Assembly (NCBI RefSeq): GCF_913774235.1
Contig: NZ_CAJYDW010000018.1
Coordinates: 1-64,000 of the forward strand
Source of the DNA: an uncultured Pseudomonas sp.
GTDB lineage: Bacteria; Pseudomonadota; Gammaproteobacteria; Pseudomonadales; Pseudomonadaceae
Length of the DNA stretch: 64,000 nucleotides
Direction of reading: 5' to 3'
Position 1 is the stretch's first letter. Each line of letters starts with the position of its first letter. Of this stretch, positions 1 to 9,699 are shown one piece after another. The notes beneath the pieces were generated by a model. That model saw only the letters and a list, made by a program, of their open reading frames with translations. It searched no databases and was not told where the DNA came from. The position numbers and the translations under genes were made by a program.

Positions 1-559
1 CCGAGAAGGCGATGCCCAGGGCGCCCATCACCACGAAGACGTGCTGCCAGCCGAAGTGGTAGACGATCCAGCCCATCAGCGGCGCGAACAGCACGGTGGC
101 GAAGTATTGCGCCGAGTTGAAGATGGCCGAGGCGGTGCCGCGCTCCTTGGTGGGGAACCAGGCGGCGACGATGCGCGCGTTGCCGGGGAAGGAGGGCGCT
201 TCGGCCAGGCCAACCATGAATCTCAGGGCGAACAACAGGAATACCGCGGTACCGATGCCGAATTCACCGATGTAGCCTTGCAGCATGGTGAACACCGACC
301 AGGTGAAGATGCTCGCCGCATAGACCTTCTTCGAGCCGAAGCGGTCGAGCAGCCAGCCGCCGGGAATCTGGCCGAGCACATAGGCCCAACCGAAGGCGGA
401 GAAGATGTAGCCGAGGGAGACGGCACTGATGCCGAGGTCTTTCTGCAGGCTGGAGCCGGCGATGGAGATGGTGGCGCGGTCGGCGTAGTTGATCGTGGTC
501 ACCACGAACAGCATGAACAGGATCAGATAGCGGACGCGGGTCTGCTTGGTTTCGTGCAT
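1..559 (-). CDS. MFS permease, glucarate/galactarate type (C-terminus cut off)
   Basis: The reading frame starts at the ATG at 559 and runs off the left window edge, so only about 186 N-terminal residues are present. The protein opens MHETKQTRVRYLILFMLF and continues with INYADRATISIAG and a loop LLDRFGSKK, which resembles the conserved MFS loop between membrane segments 2 and 3. These features fit the anion:cation symporter branch that contains the glucarate/galactarate permeases GudP and GarP. It would import a sugar acid across the inner membrane by proton symport. The upstream intergenic region carries two LacI-type operators, and a LacI-family repressor gene lies just upstream on the same strand, so it is probably repressed by that protein. 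The substrate is inferred from family resemblance. Confidence 0.75.
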   Translation of the reverse strand, partial: MHETKQTRVRYLILFMLFVVTTINYADRATISIAGSSLQKDLGISAVSLGYIFSAFGWAYVLGQIPGGWLLDRFGSKKVYAASIFTWSVFTMLQGYIGEFGIGTAVFLLFALRFMVGLAEAPSFPGNARIVAAWFPTKERGTASAIFNSAQYFATVLFAPLMGWIVYHFGWQHVFVVMGALGIAFS

Positions 560-636
560 GGAGAGCTCCCACTGGTTTGTTTTTGTGTGCGGGCTGACAT
601 CGTGTAGCGAGCTTAGGTTGTAGGTCGTCTGACAAC

Positions 637-668
637 GATAGCGTTATCATTAAACAGATAACGCTATC
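637..668. promoter_or_regulatory. Two LacI-family operators upstream of the MFS gene
   Basis: GATAGCGTTATC at 637-648 and GATAACGCTATC at 657-668 are reverse complements of each other, and each is close to palindromic around a central CG, as LacI/GalR-family operators are. They lie between the repressor gene (ends 708) and the MFS start (559), about 80-110 bp upstream of the permease ATG. The 20-bp centre-to-centre distance would place both sites on nearly the same face of the helix. Confidence 0.65.
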
Positions 669-707
669 ATTCAACCGTTAAATCTGTGGTCGGGCGCAAA
701 AAAGTGG

Positions 708-1772
708 CTAGGAGCTCTGACGCTCGATCAGGGCGAAACCGGTGTCCAGGCTCACCGCGGCACTATCACCCGCGAGGCGATCGAGCAGCGCCTGGGCGAC
801 ACGCTGGCCCATGGCATCGGCATTGACGCTGACCGTGGACAGCGCCGGGGTGGCGAAGCGGCCGTTGGTGGTGTCGCCGAAGCCGACCACCGCCAGTTGT
901 TCGGGGATGCGCAGGCCGCGGCTGCTGGCCTCGGCGACCACGCCTAGGGCCAGGGTGTCGGAGCTGCACAGCACCAGCTCCGGCGGCGCGGGGCGTTCCA
1001 GTAGCCGCGCCAGGCCGATCCGGCCGACTTCCCAGGTGGCCGGCAGGGGCAGCACTTCCATGGGCAAGTCGGCGATACCCAGCTCGACCAGGCGGGCCTG
1101 CAGGGCCAGGTTGCGGCGCATGGCGCGGGGGTCGTCCACCGAGATCACCCCGAAGCGGCGATAGCCGCGGGCGACAAAGTGCTCCGCCAGGGCGACGCCG
1201 ACCTGCTCGTGGGAAAAGCCCACCTGCATGTCCAGGGCCTCTGTACTGAGATCCCAGGCTTCCACCACCGGGATGTTCAGCGCCGCCAGCCGCGCGCGAC
1301 TGGCCGGGGTGTGCAGGGTGCCGGTGAGGACGATGCCATCGGGGCGGCGGCCGAGGATGGCTTCCAGCAGTTCCTCTTCCTTTTCCGGCGAATAGCCGGT
1401 GGGGCCGATCAGCGCCTGGTAGCCCGCCTCGGTAAGGCGATCCATGATCGCCTGCACCACGCTGGCATAGATGGAATTGGCGATGGTGGGCAGCAGGATG
1501 GCCACCAGCTTGCTCTTGCTGGAGGCGAGGCTGCCGGCCAGCAGGTTGGGCACGTAGCCCAGCTCCTTGACCACGGCCAGGACATGTTCGCGGGTGGCGT
1601 CGCTCACCAGGCTGGGGCGGTGCAGCGCCCGGGACACGGTGATGGGCGACACCCCGGCGGCGAGGGCGACTTCGCGCACGGTGAGGGGCAGCTCGGTGGT
1701 GCCACCCTGCTGGGCGAGTTCGCGTCGGGACTTCCTGGCCAAAGCGGGTCCTTGGATGAGAGAAGCCGCCAT
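708..1772 (-). CDS. LacI-family repressor (GntR-gluconate-like)
   Basis: This is a 354-residue DNA-binding repressor. An N-terminal extension of about 28 residues precedes a LacI helix-turn-helix (LTVREVALAAGVSPITVSRA, about residues 29-48) and hinge (KELGYVPNLLAGSLA). A periplasmic-binding-protein-like effector domain follows from about residue 85 (LVAILLPTIANSIYASVVQA). The overall pattern is that of GntR/IdnR-type sugar-acid repressors of the LacI family, which are distinct from the FadR/GntR family. It sits upstream of an MFS sugar-acid permease with two paired operators in between, so it probably represses that permease and possibly itself. The inducer is likely a hexonate or aldarate, but this is inference. 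Confidence 0.85.
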   Translation of the reverse strand: MAASLIQGPALARKSRRELAQQGGTTELPLTVREVALAAGVSPITVSRALHRPSLVSDATREHVLAVVKELGYVPNLLAGSLASSKSKLVAILLPTIANSIYASVVQAIMDRLTEAGYQALIGPTGYSPEKEEELLEAILGRRPDGIVLTGTLHTPASRARLAALNIPVVEAWDLSTEALDMQVGFSHEQVGVALAEHFVARGYRRFGVISVDDPRAMRRNLALQARLVELGIADLPMEVLPLPATWEVGRIGLARLLERPAPPELVLCSSDTLALGVVAEASSRGLRIPEQLAVVGFGDTTNGRFATPALSTVSVNADAMGQRVAQALLDRLAGDSAAVSLDTGFALIERQSS

Positions 1773-1822
1773 TATGAGAGCAAGCCCCGGCGGTTGCCAT
1801 GGGGCGCCCGCCAGAGCTTCTG

Positions 1823-2737
1823 CTAGTCGACCACTCGCGCCGCCCGGGCGCGGCCGACCCGCGACTGATTGGGTCGACCCAGCAGGGCGGAGACGTGCTG
1901 TCCGGCCTCGGCCAGTCTGGCGAGATCGAGCCCGGTCGCTATGCCCAGGCCATCCAGCAGATAGACCAGGTCTTCGCTGGCGACATTGCCGCTGGCGCCC
2001 CGGGCATAGGGACAGCCGCCCAGGCCGGCGACGGAGCTATCGAACACCGCGACCCCTTCGAGCAGGCTGGCATAGACATTGGCCAGGGCCTGGCCATAGG
2101 TGTCGTGGAAATGCCCGGCCAGTTGGCTGAGCGGCACCTCCCGCCCCAGTCGCTGCCAAAGCGCTCGGGTGCGGCCCGGGGTGCCGACGCCGATCGTATC
2201 GCCCAGGGAAACCTCGGCGCAGCCCAGCTCCAGCAGTTCGCGGGTCACGCTCGCGACCTGATCGGGTGCGATCGCGCCGTCGTAGGGGCAGCCCAGCACG
2301 CAGGACACATAGCCGCGCACCCGGATGCCCGCCGCCCGCGCGCCCTCGACCACGGGCACGAAGCGTGCCAGGCTCTCGGCGATGGAGCAGTTGATGTTGC
2401 GCTGGGAAAAGCCCTCCGAAGCGGCGGCGAACACGGCGATCTCGTCCACCCCCACGGCTAGGGCGGCCTCGAAGCCTCTTATGTTGGGCACCAGTACCGA
2501 GCGGACCACGCCCACTGGTCGGCCAAGCCCCGCCAGCACCTCGGCGGTTCCGGCCATCTGCGGCACCCAGCGGGGCGAGACGAAGCTGCCCACCTCCAGA
2601 TGCCGCACGCCGCTGGCGATCAGCGCCGTGCAGAGCTGGATGCGCTCGGCGACGCCCAGCGCCTGGGGCTCGTTCTGCAGGCCATCGCGGGGTCCGACCT
2701 CGACCAGCCGCACCCGGGTCGGCAAGGCATCGCTCAT
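1823..2737 (-). CDS. liuE: Hydroxymethylglutaryl-CoA lyase
   Basis: Last step of leucine catabolism: HMG-CoA is split to acetoacetate and acetyl-CoA. The 304-residue protein starts MSDALPTRVRLVEVGPRDGL, and the VGPRDGLQNE segment is the conserved N-terminal metal/catalytic motif of HMG-CoA lyases. A later GLGGCPYARGASGN segment is the glycine-rich active-site loop with the catalytic Cys. The frame stays open further upstream to 3025, but that part lies inside liuD and the ATG at 2737 overlaps the liuD stop by 4 bp (ATGA). The length agrees with the family's usual 300 or so residues. It is the last gene of the liuABCDE operon. Confidence 0.95.
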   Translation of the reverse strand: MSDALPTRVRLVEVGPRDGLQNEPQALGVAERIQLCTALIASGVRHLEVGSFVSPRWVPQMAGTAEVLAGLGRPVGVVRSVLVPNIRGFEAALAVGVDEIAVFAAASEGFSQRNINCSIAESLARFVPVVEGARAAGIRVRGYVSCVLGCPYDGAIAPDQVASVTRELLELGCAEVSLGDTIGVGTPGRTRALWQRLGREVPLSQLAGHFHDTYGQALANVYASLLEGVAVFDSSVAGLGGCPYARGASGNVASEDLVYLLDGLGIATGLDLARLAEAGQHVSALLGRPNQSRVGRARAARVVD

Positions 2738-4668
2738 GATGGTGATTCCTCCAGCTCCACCAGCGGGGTGCCCTCGGCCACCAGCTCGCCAGGACTGCAG
2801 AACAGCGCCGCCACCACGCCGGCACGGGGCGCGCGGATGCTGTGTTCCATCTTCATCGCCTCCAGCACCACCAGCGGGGCCCCGGCTTCCACGGCATCGC
2901 CGACGGCCACCGGGACCGCCACCACGCTGGCATTCATCGGTGCCGTGAGTCCACCCGCATCCGCTTGGCGCGCGACCTCGGCGAGCGGATCGGCCCAGGT
3001 GACGGCTTCCAGCCGGCCCTGCCATTCGAGGAACAGCGTGTTCCCACGGCGATGGAGGCGGGCGCTCTGGCGGACGCCATCCGCCTGCCAGTGGAGTCGA
3101 TCACTGCTCAGCTCGACGGCCACCGGGCCGACCAGGGTCAGGTTGCGCACCTCGTCACGACAGGCCAGCCGCAGGGCAACGCGCGGGGGTCCGCCCAGGC
3201 GCCAACCCTGGCGGGACGCCCAGGGCGAGGTCGGATCGGCAGCGGCGGGCAGCGTCGCCAGCCAGGCTTGGCCCGCCAGGGTCCAGAAGGCCTCCGGCAG
3301 CTCTGTGGGTGCAGGCAACAAGGACGCCTGATGACGCTCGATGAAACCGGTGTCCAGCTCCGCCGCGGCAAAGGCCGGATGGGCCAGCAGGCGCTGCAGG
3401 AAGGCGAGGTTGGTGGCGAAGCCGCCCACCGCGGTGTCTTCGAGCATGGCCAGCAATCGCTTGCGCGCCTGTTCGCGGCTGTCGCCCCAGGCGATCAGCT
3501 TGGCCAGCATGGGATCGTAGAAGGGCGACACCTCGTCGCCTTCCTCCACGCCGCTGTCCACCCGCCGCCCCGCACCGGCCGCGGGCTCGCGATAGAGTTG
3601 CAGGTTGCCTGAGGCCGGCAGGAAGCCCTGGTCGGTGTCCTCGGCATAGAGTCGCACCTCGATGGCATGGCCGTGCAAGGGCACCTGCGCCTGGGTGAGG
3701 GGCAGGGGTTCGCCCGCGGCCACGCGCAGTTGCCAGGCCACCAGGTCCAGGCCGGTGATGGCCTCGGTGACCGGGTGTTCTACCTGCAGTCGGGTGTTCA
3801 TCTCCATGAAGAAGAAGTCGCCACGGGCATCGAGCAGGAATTCCACGGTGCCCGCGCCGACGTAGCCGATGGCCTGGGCCGCCTGCACCGCCGCCTCGCC
3901 CATGGCCCGGCGCAATTCGGGCGTGAGACCCGGCGCGGGCGCCTCCTCGATCACCTTCTGGTGGCGCCGCTGGATAGAGCAATCACGTTCGTTGAGATAG
4001 AGGCAGTGGCCGTGCTGATCAGCGAACACCTGGATCTCCACGTGGCGCGGTTGCAGCACGTATTTCTCCACCAGCATCCTCGCATCGCCGAAGGCCGAGA
4101 GCGCCTCCCGCTGCGCCGAGGCGAGGCCTTCGGCCAGGTCGGCTTCGCGCTCGACGATCTTCATGCCCTTGCCGCCGCCACCGGCGGTGGCCTTGAGCAG
4201 GACCGGATAGCCGATGCGCGCCGCGGCGTCGCGAAAGGTGGCCAGGGATTGGTCCTCGCCGTGGTAACCGGGCACCAGGGGTACCCCGGCCTCGGTCATC
4301 AGCGCCTTGGCCGCCGACTTGCTGCCCATGGCGCGGATCGCCGCGGCGGGTGGTCCGACGAAGACCAGCCCGGCCGCGGCTACCGCCTCGGCGAAGGCGG
4401 CGTTTTCGGACAGGAAGCCGTAGCCCGGATGGATCGCCTGGGCGCCGGTGGCCTGGGCAGCGGCGATGATTCGTTCGCCCAGCAGATAGCTGTCGGCCGG
4501 CTTGGTCCCGCCCAGGTCCACCGCCTGATCGGCCTGGCGCACGTGGCGGGCGCCGGCATCGATGGCGCTGTGCACGGCGACGGTACCGATGCCAAGGGCT
4601 TTGGCGGTACGCATCACCCGGCAGGCGATCTCGCCGCGGTTGGCGACGAGCAGACGGTCGAAGGTCAT
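2734..4668 (-). CDS. liuD: Methylcrotonyl-CoA carboxylase, biotin-carboxylase/BCCP subunit
   Basis: Biotin-containing alpha subunit (644 residues) of 3-methylcrotonyl-CoA carboxylase, which carries out ATP- and bicarbonate-dependent carboxylation in leucine breakdown. The N-terminal biotin carboxylase and ATP-grasp domains are clear: LLVANRGEIACRVMRTA at the start, the glycine-rich loop KATAGGGGKGM, and MNTRLQVEHPVTE. The C-terminal biotinyl domain carries EAMKMEH, with the acceptor Lys near residue 606. Its start overlaps the liuC stop (4665-4668) and its stop overlaps the liuE start, so the three genes are translationally coupled. The partner is the carboxyltransferase encoded by liuB. Confidence 0.96.
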   Translation of the reverse strand: MTFDRLLVANRGEIACRVMRTAKALGIGTVAVHSAIDAGARHVRQADQAVDLGGTKPADSYLLGERIIAAAQATGAQAIHPGYGFLSENAAFAEAVAAAGLVFVGPPAAAIRAMGSKSAAKALMTEAGVPLVPGYHGEDQSLATFRDAAARIGYPVLLKATAGGGGKGMKIVEREADLAEGLASAQREALSAFGDARMLVEKYVLQPRHVEIQVFADQHGHCLYLNERDCSIQRRHQKVIEEAPAPGLTPELRRAMGEAAVQAAQAIGYVGAGTVEFLLDARGDFFFMEMNTRLQVEHPVTEAITGLDLVAWQLRVAAGEPLPLTQAQVPLHGHAIEVRLYAEDTDQGFLPASGNLQLYREPAAGAGRRVDSGVEEGDEVSPFYDPMLAKLIAWGDSREQARKRLLAMLEDTAVGGFATNLAFLQRLLAHPAFAAAELDTGFIERHQASLLPAPTELPEAFWTLAGQAWLATLPAAADPTSPWASRQGWRLGGPPRVALRLACRDEVRNLTLVGPVAVELSSDRLHWQADGVRQSARLHRRGNTLFLEWQGRLEAVTWADPLAEVARQADAGGLTAPMNASVVAVPVAVGDAVEAGAPLVVLEAMKMEHSIRAPRAGVVAALFCSPGELVAEGTPLVELEESPS

Positions 4669-5465
4669 GGCGAAGTCTCCTGCCAGGCGGGGCGACGTTT
4701 TTCCAGGAAGGCCTGCAGGCCTTCCTGGGCTTCGGGGGTGACCCGGACCGCGGCGATCAGGTCCTCGGTGAAGGGGCGCACCTCGGCGCTGGGCGCGCCC
4801 TCGCCAGCGCCGTCCAGCAGCCGCTTGCAGGCGCGCAACGCCTGGGGGCCGTTGTCCAGCAACCGGGCGATCCAGGCCTCGACCAGGGTCTCCAGGTCGG
4901 CAGCAGGCGCAGTCTCGGTCACCAAGCCCAGTTCGGCGGCGCGTTCGCCGGAAAAGCGCTCGGCGCCGAGCATGTAGCGCCGCGCCGCGCGTTCGCCCAG
5001 GGCGCGGATCACGAAGGGCGCGATGACCGCCGGCACCAGGCCGATGCGCACCTCCGACAGGCAGAAGGTGGCGTCACTCGCGGCCAGGGCCAGGTCGCAG
5101 CAGCTGACCAGGCCCACCGCGCCCCCAAAGGCCGCGCCTTGGACCACCGCCAGGGTCGGCATCGGCAGGGCCTGCAGGCGATACATCACCTCGGCCAGGC
5201 GCTCGGTGTCGGCGCGGTTGGCGGCGGCGTCCAGACGGGCCGCGGCCTGCATCCAGGCGAGGTCGGCACCGGCGCAGAAGTGCCGCCCGCGACCGCGCAG
5301 GAGCAGAAAGCGCAGTTCCTGGTCGCTGGCGATCTCGCCGAGCACGCTGCCCAGCTCCGCGATCAACTGCGCATCCAGGGCATTGTGGCGATCCGGGCGG
5401 TCGAGCCAGAGGGTGGCGAAGCCGCGTGGATCACGGATCAGTTCCAGGGTATGGAAGTCAGTCAT
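4665..5465 (-). CDS. liuC: Methylglutaconyl-CoA hydratase (enoyl-CoA hydratase family)
   Basis: Crotonase-fold protein of 266 residues that hydrates 3-methylglutaconyl-CoA to HMG-CoA. The acyl-CoA/oxyanion motif is visible as GRHFCAGADLAWMQ and the second active-site segment as AVVQGAAFGGAVGLVSCCDL. The position between liuB and liuD in a complete leucine operon decides the specific assignment, because crotonases cannot be told apart on motif alone. It starts 3 bp after the liuB stop and ends overlapping liuD. Confidence 0.93.
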   Translation of the reverse strand: MTDFHTLELIRDPRGFATLWLDRPDRHNALDAQLIAELGSVLGEIASDQELRFLLLRGRGRHFCAGADLAWMQAAARLDAAANRADTERLAEVMYRLQALPMPTLAVVQGAAFGGAVGLVSCCDLALAASDATFCLSEVRIGLVPAVIAPFVIRALGERAARRYMLGAERFSGERAAELGLVTETAPAADLETLVEAWIARLLDNGPQALRACKRLLDGAGEGAPSAEVRPFTEDLIAAVRVTPEAQEGLQAFLEKRRPAWQETSP

Positions 5466-5468
5466 GGC

Positions 5469-7076
<1,608 letters not shown>

Positions 7077-7086
7077 GGCAGGTTCC

Positions 7087-8250
7087 TCACCGGGTTTCGT
7101 TGAACAGCTCGCGGCCGATCAGCATGCGGCGGATCTCGCTGGTGCCGGCGCCTATCTCGTAGAGCTTGGCGTCGCGCAGCAGGCGGCCGGTGGGGTATTC
7201 GTTGATATAGCCGTTGCCCCCGAGGATCTGGATGGCTTCCAGGGCCATCTGGGTGGCCTTCTCGGCGGTATAGAGGATCACCCCGGCGGCATCCTTGCGG
7301 GTGGTCTCGCCGCGATCGCAGGCCTGGGCCACCGCATAAAGATAGGCGCGGCTGGCGTTGAGGCCGGTATAGAGATCGGCCACCTTGCCCTGGATCAGCT
7401 GGAATTCGCCGATGCTCTGGCCGAATTGCTTGCGGTCATGGACGTAGGGCAGTACTACGTCCAGGCAGGCCTGCATGATGCCCACGGGGCCGCCGGCGAG
7501 GACCACCCGCTCGTAATCCAGGCCGCTCATCAGCACCTTGACCCCACCATTGACCTGGCCCAGCACGTTGTCCTCCGGCACCTCCACCTCGTTGAAGAAC
7601 AGCTCGCAGGTGTTGGAGCCGCGCATGCCCAGCTTGTCGAACTTGTTGCCGCGGCTGAAGCCCTTCCAGTCGCGCTCGACGATGAAGGCGGTGATGCCAT
7701 GGGCAGCCTTTTCCGGTTCGGTCTTGGCGTAGATGACATAGGTGTGGGCATCGGGCCCGTTGGTGATCCAGGTCTTGCTGCCATTGAGCACATAGCGATC
7801 GCCGCGGCGTTCGGCGCGCAGCTTCATGGAGACCACGTCCGAGCCGGCGTTGGGTTCGCTCATGGCCAGGGCGCCGACGTGCTCGCCGCTGACCAGTTTG
7901 GGCAGGTAGCGAGCCTTCTGCGCGGCGCTGCCATTGCGGTGAATCTGGTTGACGCAGAGATTGGAATGGGCGCCATAGGACAGGGCCACCGAGGCCGAGC
8001 CGCGGCTGATCTCTTCCATGGCCACCGCATGGGCCAGGTAGCCGAGTCCTGCGCCGCCGTACTCCTCGCCCACGGTGATGCCGAGCAGCCCCAGGTCACC
8101 GAAGGTGCGCCAGAGATCCAGGGGGAAGCTGTTGCTGGCATCGATCTCGCCCGCGCGGGGCGCCACCTCGCGGGCGACCAGGGTGCGTACCTGATCGCGC
8201 AGCAGATCGAGGGTCTCGCCCAGGGCGAAGTTGAGACTCGGGTAGCTCAT
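7087..8250 (-). CDS. liuA: Isovaleryl-CoA dehydrogenase
   Basis: FAD-dependent acyl-CoA dehydrogenase (387 residues) that oxidises isovaleryl-CoA to 3-methylcrotonyl-CoA. The FAD/substrate segments are visible as [40 protein letters not shown] and, near the C-terminus, [20 protein letters not shown]. The [20 protein letters not shown] ending is typical of short-chain acyl-CoA dehydrogenases. It is the first enzyme of the liu operon. Its ATG overlaps the stop of a candidate 78-codon upstream ORF by ATGA. No MerR-type liuR gene precedes it, unlike the well-known P. aeruginosa arrangement. Confidence 0.95.
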   Translation of the reverse strand: MSYPSLNFALGETLDLLRDQVRTLVAREVAPRAGEIDASNSFPLDLWRTFGDLGLLGITVGEEYGGAGLGYLAHAVAMEEISRGSASVALSYGAHSNLCVNQIHRNGSAAQKARYLPKLVSGEHVGALAMSEPNAGSDVVSMKLRAERRGDRYVLNGSKTWITNGPDAHTYVIYAKTEPEKAAHGITAFIVERDWKGFSRGNKFDKLGMRGSNTCELFFNEVEVPEDNVLGQVNGGVKVLMSGLDYERVVLAGGPVGIMQACLDVVLPYVHDRKQFGQSIGEFQLIQGKVADLYTGLNASRAYLYAVAQACDRGETTRKDAAGVILYTAEKATQMALEAIQILGGNGYINEYPTGRLLRDAKLYEIGAGTSEIRRMLIGRELFNETR

Positions 8251-8483
8251 GGGGTCACCTGTTGTTGGGATTGTCGGGTGAGAGCGGTCGGCCGATCAGG
8301 CGCGCACAGGGCGGCCGCCAGGCACGGCGTGGAGCGGAAAGGGGCAGGGTGGGGCTGCGTCATCGGCCAGGCGCTGGCGTGGCCTGGAAGCGGCAGCCGG
8401 AAAGACGCCGGGCGTGGGAGCCGACGGCTGGGCAAGGGTGCGCTCGAGGCGCAAGTGCGGAACGCGGGCGCCAGGGCGCTCAT
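8247..8483 (-). CDS. Candidate small upstream ORF of the liu operon (78 aa)
   Basis: A 78-codon frame opens at the ATG at 8483, preceded by a strong Shine-Dalgarno sequence (AGGAGG on the minus strand). Its TGA (8249-8247) overlaps the liuA ATG (8250-8248) as ATGA, the layout of translational coupling. The predicted peptide is rich in Ala, Pro and Arg, has three Cys residues, and shows no domain, signal peptide or leucine run that I recognise. It may be a real leader or coupling ORF, or a chance frame in 73% GC-like DNA. The Shine-Dalgarno and the exact overlap are the only positive evidence. Confidence 0.35.
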   Translation of the reverse strand: MSALAPAFRTCASSAPLPSRRLPRPASFRLPLPGHASAWPMTQPHPAPFRSTPCLAAALCAPDRPTALTRQSQQQVTP

Positions 8484-8571
8484 GGTCCGTCCTCCTGTCA
8501 TTGTTCTTATCGTGGCGACCGCAAGAGGAAGGCGGTGCGCCTGTTCTTCTGAGTCTAGGAGGAGAAATGCG

Positions 8572-8588
8572 TTATCGTGAAACGATAA
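8572..8588. promoter_or_regulatory. Palindrome TTATCGTgaaACGATAA between liuA and the LysR gene
   Basis: A perfect 7-bp inverted repeat with a 3-bp spacer lies 28 bp upstream of the LysR-family start at 8617. It is placed and shaped like a LysR recognition dyad (a T-N11-A type core can be drawn inside it). It could serve autoregulation of the LysR gene, control of the divergent liu operon, or both. Confidence 0.45.
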
Positions 8589-8616
8589 AAATAGAATCCA
8601 GGTATTGGAAAATCAG

Positions 8617-9540
8617 ATGGCACTGCACCAGGACATCTCGATGCGGCAGCTGCGCTACTTCGTCGCCGCGGCGGAGAACAGCCAGTTCTCCCTGGCCGCC
8701 AGCGCGGTCAACGTCAGCCAGTCCGCGGTCACCACGGCCGTTAGCCAACTGGAGACGACACTCGCCGTGCGGCTGTTCGAGCGCCTGCCCCATGGGGTGA
8801 AGCTGACGGCCGAGGGGCATCAGTTCTATCACCATGCCCGGCATATCCTCGACACCCTGCAGGATGCCGTCAGCCAGCCGCTGTTCCAGAGCCATGCCCT
8901 GGTCGGCCAGGCGCGGGTCGGCGCCTCCTATGCGGTGCTCGGCTACTACCTGCCGACCCTGCTGGCGCGCTTCAAGCGCAGCTATCCGCAGATCGACATC
9001 GACCTGCGCGACATGGACCGACCCAGTATCGAAGCCGGCATCACCGATGGCACCCTGGAGCTGGGCCTCACCGTCATCTCCAACGTCGACGCCACCCAGC
9101 CCTTCGAGCGCCACCTGCTGATGCGCTCGCCACGCCAGCTCTGGCTGCCTAGTGCCCATCCACTGCTGGCACCGGAGCGCGTGACCCTGGCCGACATCGC
9201 TCCCTATCCCTACATCCTGGCAACGGTGGACGAAGGCGAGACCTCGACCCTGCGCTATTGGCGCGCGGCGGGCCTGGAACCCAACGTGGTGTTCAAGACA
9301 TCGTCCATGGAATCCCTACGCGGCCTGGTCGCCCACGGTTTCGGCGTGACCATCCTCTCCGACATGCTCTATCGCGGCTGGTCTCTGGAAGGCCGCAAGC
9401 TGGAAGCCCGCCCGGTGGCCGATGCCATCCCGCCCATGGAGCTGGGTCTGATCTGGAGTCCCGAGGAGCGCCTGAGTCCGGGAGCCCAGGCGTTTCGGCA
9501 GTTCCTGCGCTCTGCGAGCGGCGAAGCCCGTGAGCGTTAG
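8617..9540 (+). CDS. LysR-family transcriptional regulator
   Basis: 307-residue regulator with an N-terminal winged helix (MRQLRYFVAAAENSQFSLAA, then VNVSQSAVTTAVSQLE) and a C-terminal effector-binding domain typical of LysR. I chose the ATG at 8617 (MALHQDIS) because it gives a short lead into the helix-turn-helix. The ATG at 8641 has a better-spaced AGGA, and a TTG at 8605 is also in frame, so the start is uncertain. It is divergent from the liu operon, with a palindrome in its promoter. It could regulate liu in place of the missing LiuR, or something outside the window; nothing in its sequence decides. Confidence 0.85.
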   Translation: MALHQDISMRQLRYFVAAAENSQFSLAASAVNVSQSAVTTAVSQLETTLAVRLFERLPHGVKLTAEGHQFYHHARHILDTLQDAVSQPLFQSHALVGQARVGASYAVLGYYLPTLLARFKRSYPQIDIDLRDMDRPSIEAGITDGTLELGLTVISNVDATQPFERHLLMRSPRQLWLPSAHPLLAPERVTLADIAPYPYILATVDEGETSTLRYWRAAGLEPNVVFKTSSMESLRGLVAHGFGVTILSDMLYRGWSLEGRKLEARPVADAIPPMELGLIWSPEERLSPGAQAFRQFLRSASGEARER

Positions 9541-9624
9541 ATGGGTTCCCGAGCCTGGCATTTATTGCGAAAGCGGATAGACGTGGCGAAGCAGGGGACG
9601 AAATAGCATGCCAGTCTTGTCTTC

Positions 9625-9634
9625 TGGTATACCA
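9625..9634. promoter_or_regulatory. TGGTATACCA operator upstream of the chemoreceptor
   Basis: A perfect 10-bp palindrome lies 65 bp upstream of the methyl-accepting chemotaxis gene. The same sequence, or a one-mismatch form, recurs at 16979, 18171, 22928, 24114, 24202, 26310 and 34983, upstream of catabolic and transport genes. This copy links the chemoreceptor to that set. Confidence 0.6.
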
Positions 9635-9699
9635 TCGTCTACTTGGTAGTCGTCATTCCTTGTCTTCCCGAATGGCTTCGCTTCGATACGGAGATGCGT

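Noticed and set aside
2737-3025. N-terminal extension of HMG-CoA lyase
   Set aside because: Residues before MSDALP are Arg/Gly-rich, lie within liuD and have no family counterpart; the ATGA junction at 2734-2737 explains the true start.
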